Of a stretch of 64,000 bases of DNA, positions 24,686-33,055 are shown piece after piece. The position numbers and the translations under genes were made by a program. The number at the start of each line of letters is the position of its first letter. The first letter of the stretch is position 1. A model generated the notes under the pieces. The model was not told where the DNA came from. It searched no databases and saw only the letters and a program-made list of their open reading frames with translations. Source of the DNA: Caloranaerobacter ferrireducens (lineage in GTDB: Bacteria > Bacillota > Clostridia > Tissierellales > Thermohalobacteraceae); assembly GCF_001730685.1 (NCBI RefSeq), contig NZ_MDJR01000001.1:744001-808000 (forward strand), written 5' to 3'.

Positions 24686-25039
24686 ATGATATCTGTAAAA
24701 AAAATAAATAAAAAAGAGGAATTATCAAAAGTAAATAAATTACTAGTTAAAAATGGATTTCAAGAAGAAAATGATTTAGAACAAATTATATATATTATGG
24801 AGGAAAATGAAGAACTCATTGGAGTAGCTAAGATTACAGTTATAAAAAACATTGGACTACTAAACTATCTAATTATAGATTCAAATAGGAGAGGAGAAAA
24901 CTTAGGAGATTCTTTATTAAGATCTATATTAAATTATTGTGATTTAAATTCTATTAAGAAAATTTATTATCCTTATGAAAATTTATACTTACAGAAAAAG
25001 GGTTTTAAATTAGCTGATATAAATGAAAAAAATTGTTAA
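24686..25039 (+). CDS. Small GNAT-family N-acetyltransferase
   Basis: A 117-residue protein of the acetyltransferase fold: YIMEENEELIGVAKITV strand pair, LNYLIIDSNRRGENLGDSLLRSIL containing the acetyl-CoA pyrophosphate loop pattern R-x-x-x-x-G-x-G/D, and the C-terminal KKIYYPYENLYLQKKGFK. It is shorter than usual GNAT proteins (about 140-160). ATG 24686 follows TGGAGG. The acceptor is unknown. It stands alone with a terminator before it and 90 bp before mnmM. Confidence 0.7.
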   Translation: MISVKKINKKEELSKVNKLLVKNGFQEENDLEQIIYIMEENEELIGVAKITVIKNIGLLNYLIIDSNRRGENLGDSLLRSILNYCDLNSIKKIYYPYENLYLQKKGFKLADINEKNC

Positions 25040-25129
25040 ATTTGAATAATATCATTGCAAATAAATTAATAGTTTGTAATACTGAAGAGTTTTTTAAAAA
25101 TAGCTGTCAAGCAAAAAGGAGATGCTGAA

Positions 25130-25702
25130 ATGGCTAGAAAATACTTTACTAAAGCTACAGATATAGCTAAAAAAATAATAGAAGCTAGAGTGAAAGAAGG
25201 AGATGTTGTTATTGATGCTACTACAGGAAATGGTTATGATACAGTTTTTTTAGCAAAATTAGTTGGAAAAACTGGTAAAGTATATGGATTTGATATACAA
25301 AGTAAAGCTATCGAGAATACACAGGCTAAATTGAGAGATTCTATTTTATTGGATAGAGTAACACTTATAAAAGATAGCCATGAAAATATAGATAATTATG
25401 TAAAAGAAAAGGTAGATCTAGTGATTTTTAATTTGGGATATCTTCCTGGTGGGAATCATGAAATAACAACGAAACCTGATTCTACAATTGAAGCAATAAA
25501 GAAATCTTTAGATCTTTTAAAAGAAAACGGTATCATAGTCTTAGTAATATATCATGGTCATGAAATGGGTAAATTGGAAAAAAATAGTATAGAACGATTT
25601 GTTAGAGAATTAAATCAAAAAAAATATACAGTTATTAAGTTTGAGTTTATTAATCAGGTAAATAATCCGCCTTTAATTATTGCTATTGAAAAAAGTTTAT
25701 AG
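25130..25702 (+). CDS. mnmM: tRNA wobble-uridine methyltransferase MnmM (YtqB family)
   Basis: A SAM-dependent class I methyltransferase of 190 residues. Motif I is VVIDATTGNGYDTVFLA, followed by VYGFDIQSKAIENT (acidic end of strand 2), the NLGYLPGGNHEITT motif IV region and VIYHGHEMGK. This set is typical of YtqB, which in Bacillus was identified as MnmM, methylating nm5U34 to mnm5U34 in tRNA. ATG 25130 follows AAAAAGGAG. Older annotation would call it an rRNA methylase. Confidence 0.85.
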   Translation: MARKYFTKATDIAKKIIEARVKEGDVVIDATTGNGYDTVFLAKLVGKTGKVYGFDIQSKAIENTQAKLRDSILLDRVTLIKDSHENIDNYVKEKVDLVIFNLGYLPGGNHEITTKPDSTIEAIKKSLDLLKENGIIVLVIYHGHEMGKLEKNSIERFVRELNQKKYTVIKFEFINQVNNPPLIIAIEKSL

Positions 25703-25713
25703 GAGGTTGTTTA

Positions 25714-27111
25714 ATGAGTAAAGTAAAAATTACAGAAACAATATTTAGAGATGCACATCAATCATTAATAGCTACAAGAATGAAAACTGAAGAAATGTTA
25801 CCTATTGCAGAGAAACTTGATAGAGTAGGTTTTCATGCGCTAGAAGTTTGGGGAGGAGCTACATTTGATGCATGTTTAAGATTTTTAAATGAAGACCCAT
25901 GGGAAAGATTAAGGAAAATTAGGAAAGCAATAAAAAATACTAAGTTACAAATGCTTTTAAGAGGGCAGAATTTATTAGGTTACAAACACTATCCAGACGA
26001 CGTAGTGGAGGAATTTGTAAAAAAATCAATATATAATGGTATAGATATAGTAAGAATTTTTGATGCTTTAAACGATGTAAGAAACTTAGTTACAGCAGTT
26101 AATGCAACTAAAAAAGCAGGCGGACATGCTCAAACAGCGATATCATTCACTATAAGTCCTGTACATGATATAGATTATTATGTTAAAAAAGCTAAAGAAA
26201 TGGAGGAAATTGGAGCTGATTCTATATGTATTAAAGATATGTCAGGAATACTGTTACCATATACAGCTGAAGAGTTGATAAGAAGAATAAAAGAAAAAGT
26301 AAATCTACCAATAGAATTACATTCTCACTTTACTAGTGGTATCGCTAACTTAACATATTTAAAAGCAATTGAAGCAGGTGTAGATATAATTGATACCGCA
26401 ATTTCACCTTTTGCAATGGGAACAAGTCAACCTGCAACTGAATCTATGGTTGCATCTTTAAAAGATACTCCATATGATACTGGACTTGACTTAAATCTAT
26501 TAAATGAAATAGCTGAATATTTTAAACCTATTAGAGACAAATATCTAAAAGAAGGCGTACTTAATCCTAAAGTTTTGGGGGTAAATGCCAAAACACTAAC
26601 ATATCAAGTACCAGGCGGAATGTTATCAAATTTAGTTTCACAGTTAGAGCAACAAGGTTCTTTAGACAAATTTGAAAAAGTTTTAGAAGAAGTACCTAAA
26701 GTCAGAGAAGATTTAGGTTATCCTCCATTAGTTACACCAATGAGTCAAATGGTAGGTACTCAAGCAGTATTTAATGTTATCTTAGGTGAAAGATATAAAA
26801 TGGTACCTTCTGAAATAAAAAATTATGTAAAAGGATTATATGGTAGACCAACTATACCTATATCTGACGAAGTGAAAAAGAAAATAATTGGAGAAACAGA
26901 AGTTTATGAAGGTAGACCAGCTGATCTATTACAACCACAGCTAGAACAGTTAAAAAATGAGATTAAAGAATATATAGAACAGGAAGAAGATGTTCTAACA
27001 TATGCTTTATTTCCACAAATTGCAATTAAATTCTTCCAGTATAGACAAATATATAAATATAAAATAGATAATACACTATTGGATATAGAAGAAAAAACAT
27101 ATCCAATATAA
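25714..27111 (+). CDS. Pyruvate/oxaloacetate carboxyltransferase subunit (OadA/PycB-like, no biotin domain)
   Basis: The 465-residue protein has the carboxyltransferase barrel: ETIFRDAHQSLIATRM, HALEVWGGATFDACLRFLNEDPWERLR, MLLRGQNLLGYKHY, FDALND and ELHSHFTSG, and the conserved carboxyltransferase domain end (GRPADLLQPQL). It catalyses transfer of a carboxyl group between oxaloacetate/pyruvate and biotin. The usual C-terminal biotinyl domain with AMKM is absent; the protein ends soon after the barrel, so biotin must come from a separate protein. ATG 25714 follows AGGAGG, 11 bp after mnmM. Confidence 0.88.
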   Translation: MSKVKITETIFRDAHQSLIATRMKTEEMLPIAEKLDRVGFHALEVWGGATFDACLRFLNEDPWERLRKIRKAIKNTKLQMLLRGQNLLGYKHYPDDVVEEFVKKSIYNGIDIVRIFDALNDVRNLVTAVNATKKAGGHAQTAISFTISPVHDIDYYVKKAKEMEEIGADSICIKDMSGILLPYTAEELIRRIKEKVNLPIELHSHFTSGIANLTYLKAIEAGVDIIDTAISPFAMGTSQPATESMVASLKDTPYDTGLDLNLLNEIAEYFKPIRDKYLKEGVLNPKVLGVNAKTLTYQVPGGMLSNLVSQLEQQGSLDKFEKVLEEVPKVREDLGYPPLVTPMSQMVGTQAVFNVILGERYKMVPSEIKNYVKGLYGRPTIPISDEVKKKIIGETEVYEGRPADLLQPQLEQLKNEIKEYIEQEEDVLTYALFPQIAIKFFQYRQIYKYKIDNTLLDIEEKTYPI

Positions 27112-27114
27112 ATA

Positions 27115-27753
27115 TTAACAATCCTTATGAAGGTAAATAGTTGTTGGTTTGTTACTTGTATATTTGATTACTTTTACAACAGAATTATTAGGAATACTTT
27201 TGCCACATTTTAAGCAAACAAAATTGGATTTATTTAAGAATTGTATGGAGACCTCAGTTTTGAGGTTTCCATATTTTTCCCAACTTTTCCAACCCGTTTT
27301 ACAAAGATGGCATCTGTTTTCATAATCTGCATATACCCATTTAAGTATTTTATGAAAGTGGAATGGATACTTTGTATATCTAATAAATGCCATAGGTAGT
27401 CCTAGTTTGATCATATATTCTTCAAATGTAGTTTCAATTTTAGTTTGTAATGGTTCGCCTATACTTACACTTTCATAATTATAATTTTTGTTATTTAACC
27501 ATTTTCTAAGGTTATCAAACATATAACCTCTACATACAAGAATTTTTTCTTTTTTATCTACATTTAATTTTATGAATAAATCTTTAACTATAGTTACTAC
27601 ATGTTCTAAATAATATTTATTTTTAAAATTTTCTTTCGAATAGTATCTAATAGGTATAATATCGTAATAGAACTCACCAGTTTCAACTCTCATAGCCCCA
27701 ATACAAGTTCCTCCAACAAGACTTCCACTACCTGCATCATCAATTTGTATCAA
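27115..27753 (-). CDS. Conserved hypothetical protein with C-terminal Cys-pair (zinc-ribbon-like) region
   Basis: A protein of about 212 residues that I do not recognise. The N-terminus LIQIDDAGSGSLVGGTCIGAMRVETGEF has an acidic strand reminiscent of an RNase-H-like fold, and the C-terminal part has two Cys pairs, CHLC and CLKC, which could hold a zinc ion. TTG at 27753 lies 8 nt from GAGGAG; the GTG at 27762 sits in that site. It is convergent with the carboxyltransferase gene (3 bp gap) and divergent from surE. Confidence 0.6.
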   Translation of the reverse strand: MIQIDDAGSGSLVGGTCIGAMRVETGEFYYDIIPIRYYSKENFKNKYYLEHVVTIVKDLFIKLNVDKKEKILVCRGYMFDNLRKWLNNKNYNYESVSIGEPLQTKIETTFEEYMIKLGLPMAFIRYTKYPFHFHKILKWVYADYENRCHLCKTGWKSWEKYGNLKTEVSIQFLNKSNFVCLKCGKSIPNNSVVKVIKYTSNKPTTIYLHKDC

Positions 27754-27794
27754 AATTATCACTCCTCAACTAACAATGACTAATAATATTATTA

Positions 27795-27810
27795 TTTACA
27801 TATGTAAAAA
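27795..27810. promoter_or_regulatory. Palindrome between the divergent hypothetical gene and surE
   Basis: TTTACATATGTAAA is a perfect 14-bp palindrome midway between the two divergent starts. It could be an operator, but such palindromes also arise by chance in AT-rich DNA. Confidence 0.3.
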
Positions 27811-27834
27811 TAATATTAGAAAGGGGATAAGCAA

Positions 27835-28599
27835 TTGAAAATATTAGTTACAAATGATGATGGAATTTTTGCAAATGGTATAAAAGAAATATCAATTAAG
27901 CTTTCTGAAATTGCTGAAGTCATTGTAGTAGCACCAGATAGGGAAAGAAGTGCTATTGGCCATGCAATAACAATACATACACCTCTAAGAGTAGAAAAAA
28001 CTGAAAATATAATACCTAATATAGAAGCATGGGCTATAAATGGAACACCTAGTGATTGTGTTAAAATAGCAGTTGAATCAATTATGAAGAAAAAACCAGA
28101 CTTAATTGTATCAGGAATAAATAATGGTCCTAATTTAGGTACAGATGTAATTTACTCGGGTACAGTTTCAGCGGCTATTGAAGGCGCTATGCATAGCATA
28201 CCTTCGGTTGCAATTTCTGCTTGTTTTTTTAATGGAAAAATAAATTATGAAAGTGTAGCAAAAATTTCTTGCAAAATTATAAAAAATTTAATTAAAAAAG
28301 ATTTACCAAAAAATATTATTTTAAATATAAATGTGCCTTCATTACCTTTAGAACAAATTAAAGGTATTAAAATTACTGAGTTAGGAATAAGGAAATATAA
28401 TAATAATTATGTTAAAAGAACAGATCCAAAAGGTAAAAATTATTATTGGTTATCTGGAGAGTTAATAGAAATTGAAAATAAAGATACAAGCGATATAGTA
28501 GCTATAGAAGAAGGCTTCATTTCTATAACTCCATTGCATTTTGATTTGACTGCTTACAATTATTTAGATGAATTGAAAAATTGGAAACTTAAAATGTAA
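27835..28599 (+). CDS. surE: 5'/3'-nucleotidase SurE
   Basis: SurE removes phosphate from nucleoside monophosphates and may act in stress survival. The 254-residue protein has the metal site ILVTNDDG at the N-terminus, the VVAPDRERSAIGHAITIHTPLR motif, NGTPSDCV and SGINNGPNLGTDVIYSGTVSAAIEG. TTG 27835 follows AAGGGG and gives the family N-terminus. Confidence 0.96.
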   Translation: MKILVTNDDGIFANGIKEISIKLSEIAEVIVVAPDRERSAIGHAITIHTPLRVEKTENIIPNIEAWAINGTPSDCVKIAVESIMKKKPDLIVSGINNGPNLGTDVIYSGTVSAAIEGAMHSIPSVAISACFFNGKINYESVAKISCKIIKNLIKKDLPKNIILNINVPSLPLEQIKGIKITELGIRKYNNNYVKRTDPKGKNYYWLSGELIEIENKDTSDIVAIEEGFISITPLHFDLTAYNYLDELKNWKLKM

Positions 28600-28674
28600 T
28601 ATTTTATTAATTTTGCATAAAATGAAATAAAACTTGCAAAACGAATCAAAATGATTAAGAAAATGAAAAATAAA

Positions 28675-28703
28675 TTGCAATACAGTATATATTTTGCTAT
28701 TAT
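28675..28703 (+). promoter_or_regulatory. Candidate sigma-A promoter of the kor operon
   Basis: TTGCAA (28675-28680), 17-nt spacer and TATTAT (28698-28703). The -10 has 5 of 6 matches. It lies about 30 nt upstream of the AAAGGGGG site of korD. Confidence 0.45.
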
Positions 28704-28736
28704 AAAAATGAGAAAAAGTATAAAGGGGGTCTTAAA

Positions 28737-28958
28737 ATGCCCACATCTATAACAAATAAAGAACTTATTATAAAAAAAGATTGGTGTAAAGGATGTGGAA
28801 TTTGCGTAGAGTTTTGTCCAAAAGAAGTTTTAACATTAAAAAATGGTAAAGTTGAAATAATTAATTTAGATGCTTGTACAAAATGTGGTTTGTGTGAATT
28901 GAGATGTCCCGATTATGCAATATTTTTAGGGGGTAAAGAAAATGGAAAAAAAAGTTAA
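28737..28958 (+). CDS. korD: 2-oxoacid:ferredoxin oxidoreductase, delta (ferredoxin) subunit
   Basis: A small ferredoxin of 73 residues with two [4Fe-4S] motifs, CKGCGICVEFCP and CTKCGLCELRCP. It passes electrons from the oxidoreductase core to ferredoxin. It overlaps korA by 17 nt, so it belongs to the complex. ATG 28737 follows AAAGGGGG. Confidence 0.92.
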   Translation: MPTSITNKELIIKKDWCKGCGICVEFCPKEVLTLKNGKVEIINLDACTKCGLCELRCPDYAIFLGGKENGKKS

Positions 28959-30075
28959 ATTGATGCAAGGAAATGAAGCATGTGTTGAGGGAGCAATAGC
29001 TGCAGGTATGAGATTTTTTGCAGGTTACCCTATAACTCCTTCTACAGAAATAGCTGAATTTTCAGCTCAAAAATTACCTAGAGTTGGTGGTAAATTTATA
29101 CAAATGGAAGATGAAATAGCTAGTATGGCTGCTATAATAGGTGCATCACTAACTGGTATGAAATCAATGACAGCAACTAGCGGACCTGGCTTTTCTTTAA
29201 AACAAGAGAATATTGGATATGCTTCTATTGCAGAAGTTCCATGTGTAATTGTGAATGTACAAAGGGGAGGACCTAGTACAGGGTTACCTACATCACCTGC
29301 TCAAGGAGATGTGATGCAAGCAAAATGGGGTACTCATGGAGATCATCCGATTATTGCTTTAACACCATCTTCTGTACGTGAAACTTTTGATTTAACTGTA
29401 AAGGCATTTAATTTATCTGAAAAATACAGAGTACCTGTAGTGTTGCTATTAGATGAAGTGATTGCACATATGAGAGAAAAGATAGAAATACCAAGTAAAG
29501 AAGAGATAGAGGTAATAAACAGAAAAAAACCAGAAGGCGATATAGAAGATTATAAGCCGTATGAGGCAAAAGATGAGGATTTAGTACCTGCAATGGCTTC
29601 TTATGGAGAAGGATATCGTTTTCATGTTACAGGTTTAATACATGACGAAACAGGTTTTCCAAGTAATAGTCCTTTAATAGCAGAAAAATTAATTAGAAGG
29701 TTAATCGATAAAATAGAAGTAAATAAAGAAGATATAATTTTATTTGAGGAATATAATTTAGAGGATGCTGAAATTGCAATAGTTGCATATGGAAGTACTG
29801 CTAGATCAGCTAAGAGTGCAATTGATATGGCCAGAGATATGGGAATTAAGGTTGGATTGTTTAGACCTGTTACAATTTGGCCTGTTGCTGATAAAGTGAT
29901 TGATGAACTTTCTAAAAAAGTTAAGACAATAATAGTAGTTGAGATGAATTTAGGTCAATATGTTTATGAGATAGAAAGAATTGCAAGTAAAAATTGTAAT
30001 ATTATAAGTTATGGTAGAGTTAATGGGGAATTGATAACTCCTGATGAAATCTTGGATAAAATTAAGGAGGTTTAA
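28942..30075 (+). CDS. korA: 2-oxoglutarate (2-oxoacid):ferredoxin oxidoreductase alpha subunit
   Basis: Oxidises a 2-oxoacid and CoA to acyl-CoA and CO2 with ferredoxin, in a thiamine-diphosphate enzyme. The 377-residue alpha subunit has the pyrimidine-binding domain (GMRFFAGYPITPSTEIAE, QMEDEIASMAAIIGASLTG, TSGPGFSL) and a C-terminal transketolase-like domain (AIVAYGSTARSAKSAI). The internal RGGPSTGLPTSPAQGD stretch is typical of KorA. Substrate specificity (2-oxoglutarate versus other 2-oxoacids) is inferred from the four-subunit order D-A-B-C and not proven. It is probably translationally coupled to korD. Confidence 0.93.
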   Translation: MEKKVKLMQGNEACVEGAIAAGMRFFAGYPITPSTEIAEFSAQKLPRVGGKFIQMEDEIASMAAIIGASLTGMKSMTATSGPGFSLKQENIGYASIAEVPCVIVNVQRGGPSTGLPTSPAQGDVMQAKWGTHGDHPIIALTPSSVRETFDLTVKAFNLSEKYRVPVVLLLDEVIAHMREKIEIPSKEEIEVINRKKPEGDIEDYKPYEAKDEDLVPAMASYGEGYRFHVTGLIHDETGFPSNSPLIAEKLIRRLIDKIEVNKEDIILFEEYNLEDAEIAIVAYGSTARSAKSAIDMARDMGIKVGLFRPVTIWPVADKVIDELSKKVKTIIVVEMNLGQYVYEIERIASKNCNIISYGRVNGELITPDEILDKIKEV

Positions 30076-30078
30076 ACT

Positions 30079-30900
30079 GTGTCTAGCGAACTTGTTAAAA
30101 AATACTTCAGATATAATAGATTACCTCATATATGGTGTCCTGGTTGCGGTCATGGAATAATTTTAAGATCAGTTGTAGAAGCTATTGATGAACTTGGTTA
30201 TAGTAAAGATGAGATTTGTATAGTTTCAGGTATAGGATGTTCTTCAAGAGCTCCTGGTTATTTAGATTTTAATACACTTCATACAACTCATGGTAGAGCC
30301 TTAGCTTTTGCAACAGGCATAAAAATGGCTAATCCAAATCTAAAGGTGATTGTTATAACTGGTGATGGAGATTGTGCTGCAATTGGAGGTAATCATTTAA
30401 TTCATGCAGCAAGAAGAAATATAGATATCACTACAATTGTATTTAATAATAATATATATGGAATGACTGGAGGACAATATTCACCAACTACACCACAGGG
30501 AGAAAAAGGTACAACAGCTCCATACGGAAATATCGATAAAAATTTCAATTTATGTGAACTAGCAAAGGCTGCTGGAGCTACCTATGTTGGTAGATCTACT
30601 GCATATCATGCAAAATTAATTACTAAATTAGTTAAAGATGCTATACAAAATAAAGGATTTTCTTTTGTAGAAGCAGTAAGTGTATGTCCTACTTATTATG
30701 GTAGAAAAAACAAAAAGGGAAATGCAGTTAATATGATGAAATTCTTGAAAGACAATGCAGTTAACGTAAAAGCTGCGAAGCTTCTAGATGAGGAACAGTT
30801 AAAAGGAAAATTTCTTATTGGAGAACTATATAAATCTATTGAACCTGAATATACTGATGAGTACAATAAAATTATAAATAGTTTCCAGAAGGAGAGATAG
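30079..30900 (+). CDS. korB: 2-oxoglutarate (2-oxoacid):ferredoxin oxidoreductase beta subunit
   Basis: The 273-residue beta subunit binds thiamine diphosphate through ITGDGDCAAIGGNHLIHAARRN and NNNIYGMTGGQ, and has the WCPGCGHG cysteines near the N-terminus. GTG 30079 follows AAGGAGG with 8 nt. It lies 3 bp after korA and 1 bp before korC. Confidence 0.94.
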   Translation: MSSELVKKYFRYNRLPHIWCPGCGHGIILRSVVEAIDELGYSKDEICIVSGIGCSSRAPGYLDFNTLHTTHGRALAFATGIKMANPNLKVIVITGDGDCAAIGGNHLIHAARRNIDITTIVFNNNIYGMTGGQYSPTTPQGEKGTTAPYGNIDKNFNLCELAKAAGATYVGRSTAYHAKLITKLVKDAIQNKGFSFVEAVSVCPTYYGRKNKKGNAVNMMKFLKDNAVNVKAAKLLDEEQLKGKFLIGELYKSIEPEYTDEYNKIINSFQKER

Positions 30901-30901
30901 T

Positions 30902-31435
30902 ATGTCAAAGAGAATTGAGTTTAGATTAAGTGGAGCAGGAGGACAAGGTCTAATATTAGCAGGTATTATACTAGCAGAAGCAGCTTTAAGAGATAACAAA
31001 AATGCAGTACAAACTCAGTCATATGGACCTGAAGCTAGGGGTGGAGCAAGTAAATCTGAAGTAATAATAAGTGATAGTGAAATAAATTACCCTAAAGTAA
31101 GAGAAAGCGATGTACTATTAGCTTTAACGCAAGCTGCTTGTGATAAATATATAGAAAATTTAAAAGATAATGGTATACTTATAGTAGATGAACATGTTGA
31201 AATTAAAGATAAAAAAAATATAAATATTTATAAATATCCTATTTTACGAACTGCTTCGGAAATACTAGGTAATAAAATGGTTTCTAATATAGTTGCTTTA
31301 GGAGTTATACATGGTATTACTAATGTAGTTTCAGTAGATTCATTAAGAGAAGCGATATTAGAAAGAGTTCCTAGAGGTACAGAAGAGCTAAATAAAAGAG
31401 CTTTTGAAGAAGGTTTAAGTTTAGTTAATAATTAA
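30902..31435 (+). CDS. korC: 2-oxoglutarate (2-oxoacid):ferredoxin oxidoreductase gamma subunit
   Basis: The gamma subunit of 177 residues closes the operon. Its Rossmann-like start RLSGAGGQGLILAGIILAEAAL and the QSYGPEARGGASKSEVIIS motif are diagnostic. ATG 30902 has AAGGAGAG within korB. The RpiR-type regulator starts 16 bp later and may be co-transcribed. Confidence 0.94.
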   Translation: MSKRIEFRLSGAGGQGLILAGIILAEAALRDNKNAVQTQSYGPEARGGASKSEVIISDSEINYPKVRESDVLLALTQAACDKYIENLKDNGILIVDEHVEIKDKKNINIYKYPILRTASEILGNKMVSNIVALGVIHGITNVVSVDSLREAILERVPRGTEELNKRAFEEGLSLVNN

Positions 31436-31451
31436 AATAGGGAATGATAGT

Positions 31452-32333
31452 ATGGAGGAAAAAAATAAAGATTTAATTACTTTAATACAAATTAATTTTC
31501 CAAGATTAAGTAAAGGACAGAAATTAATAGCAGAATATATATTAAACCATTACGATAAAGCAGCTTTTATGACTGCATCAAAACTTGGAGAAATGGTAGG
31601 GGTTAGTGAATCAACTGTTGTAAGGTTTGCAAATGCATTAGGTTTTTCTGGTTATCCGAGTTTACAAAGAGCTTTACAAGAATTAATTAAAAATAAACTT
31701 ACAACAGTACAAAGATTGAGTATGTCTAATAATTATTCAGACAATAGTACTTTATTAAAAAAGATACTAAAAGCAGACATGGATAATATAAGAAGTACAA
31801 TAGAAGAAATAAGCAACGATGAATTTGAAAAGGTTGTAGATTGTATTTATAATGCAAATAGAGTTTATATAATAGGATTGAGAAGTTCAACAACTTTAGC
31901 AAATTATTTAGGTTTTTACCTTAGTTTAATTTTGGATAATGTAAAGGTTGTAACCTATGGTATAAGCGATATATTTGAGCAATTACTCAGGGTGAATAAG
32001 GGTGATGTTGTAATTGGTATCAGTTATCCTCGATACTCAAGAAGAACACTAGAAGCTTTGAACTATGTGAAAGAGCAAGAGTGTAAGATTATAGGAATTA
32101 CAGATAGCTTTCTTTCACCATTATCAGGAATAGCTGATTATACGTTAATAGCTAAAAGCAATATGATTTCTTTTGTCGATTCTTTAGTAGCACCACTTAG
32201 TTTAATAAATGCATTAATAATTGCGATCGGAATGAGAGAAAAAAATGAAATAACTCAATATTTTCAAAAATTAGAAAGACTTTGGGATGAATATAATGTA
32301 TATGATTGTAAAGATAAAAAAGATTTATTTTAA
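31452..32333 (+). CDS. RpiR/MurR-family transcriptional regulator
   Basis: A 293-residue regulator. The N-terminal helix-turn-helix is KLGEMVGVSESTVVRFANALGFSGYPSLQRAL, the RpiR signature, and the C-terminal SIS domain (about 130-260, VYIIGLRSSTTLANYLGFYL and DVVIGISYPRYSRRTLEAL) senses a phosphorylated sugar or related ligand. It lies 16 bp after korC, so it may be part of the operon. The controlled genes and the ligand cannot be read from the sequence. Confidence 0.88.
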   Translation: MEEKNKDLITLIQINFPRLSKGQKLIAEYILNHYDKAAFMTASKLGEMVGVSESTVVRFANALGFSGYPSLQRALQELIKNKLTTVQRLSMSNNYSDNSTLLKKILKADMDNIRSTIEEISNDEFEKVVDCIYNANRVYIIGLRSSTTLANYLGFYLSLILDNVKVVTYGISDIFEQLLRVNKGDVVIGISYPRYSRRTLEALNYVKEQECKIIGITDSFLSPLSGIADYTLIAKSNMISFVDSLVAPLSLINALIIAIGMREKNEITQYFQKLERLWDEYNVYDCKDKKDLF

Positions 32334-32340
32334 AAATATT

Positions 32341-32373
32341 AGCTGGCAAAGGCCAGCTTTTAGTTATATTTTT
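32341..32373 (+). terminator. Intrinsic terminator after the RpiR regulator
   Basis: AGCTGGC / GCCAGCT (32341-32347 with 32352-32358), then TTTAGTTATATTTTT. Confidence 0.75.
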
Positions 32374-32445
32374 ATATCAAATAAGAGTTTATCATAATTG
32401 ATAACCTAAACATAAAAATTAAAACTTATTAGAAAGGCTGATTTC

Positions 32446-33054
32446 ATGAAAAAAATTATTATTACAAGACACGGTCAAACAAATTGGAATTTATTGGGTA
32501 AAGTGCAGGGACAAAAAGATATTGAACTAAACGAAATTGGTATAAAACAAGCTAAAAAACTTGCATTTAAACTTTCTAAAGAAAAAATTGATATAATTTA
32601 TACTAGTGACCTAAAAAGATCATATCAAACAGCTAAAATAATTTCTGATATTACAAAAACTAATATTATTATTGATAGAAATTTAAGAGAAATTTATTTT
32701 GGTAGTTGGCAAGGTTTAACATTATCTGACATTAAAAAAGATTTCAATAAAGAATATATAATTTGGAGAACAGAACCTCATAAACTAAACTTACCAGGAG
32801 CTGAAAAATTAATAGAAGTACAGGAAAGAATGAAAAAAATAATTAATAATGTACTACATTCTGACTATCAAAATATTTTAATAGTTTCACATGCTACTGC
32901 AATTAAAGCATTAATTTTAGGAATTTTAGATATAGATTTAGCAAAATTTAATAATATAAAAATAGACAATACAAGTATATCTATTATAGAATATCATAGT
33001 ACAGGCCCAGTAATTAAATTATTGAACGATACTTGTCATTTGAAGGAGGACTAA
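32446..33054 (+). CDS. Histidine phosphatase family protein (CobC/PhoE-like)
   Basis: A 202-residue phosphoglycerate-mutase-superfamily phosphatase. The catalytic histidine is in ITRHGQTNWN, the second in VSHATAIKALILGIL, and the acid/phosphate loop is NLREIYFGSWQGLT. Residues around RKINLPGAEKL look like the CobC/alpha-ribazole phosphatase subgroup but no cobalamin genes are near, so I keep the broad call. ATG 32446 follows GAAAGG. The next gene starts 1 bp after the stop. Confidence 0.85.
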   Translation: MKKIIITRHGQTNWNLLGKVQGQKDIELNEIGIKQAKKLAFKLSKEKIDIIYTSDLKRSYQTAKIISDITKTNIIIDRNLREIYFGSWQGLTLSDIKKDFNKEYIIWRTEPHKLNLPGAEKLIEVQERMKKIINNVLHSDYQNILIVSHATAIKALILGILDIDLAKFNNIKIDNTSISIIEYHSTGPVIKLLNDTCHLKED

Positions 33055-33055
33055 A

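Noticed and set aside
25041-25127. Small ORF (about 28 codons) between the GNAT gene and mnmM
   Set aside because: It has no ribosome binding site and a chance-looking composition, and its end contains the mnmM ribosome binding site.
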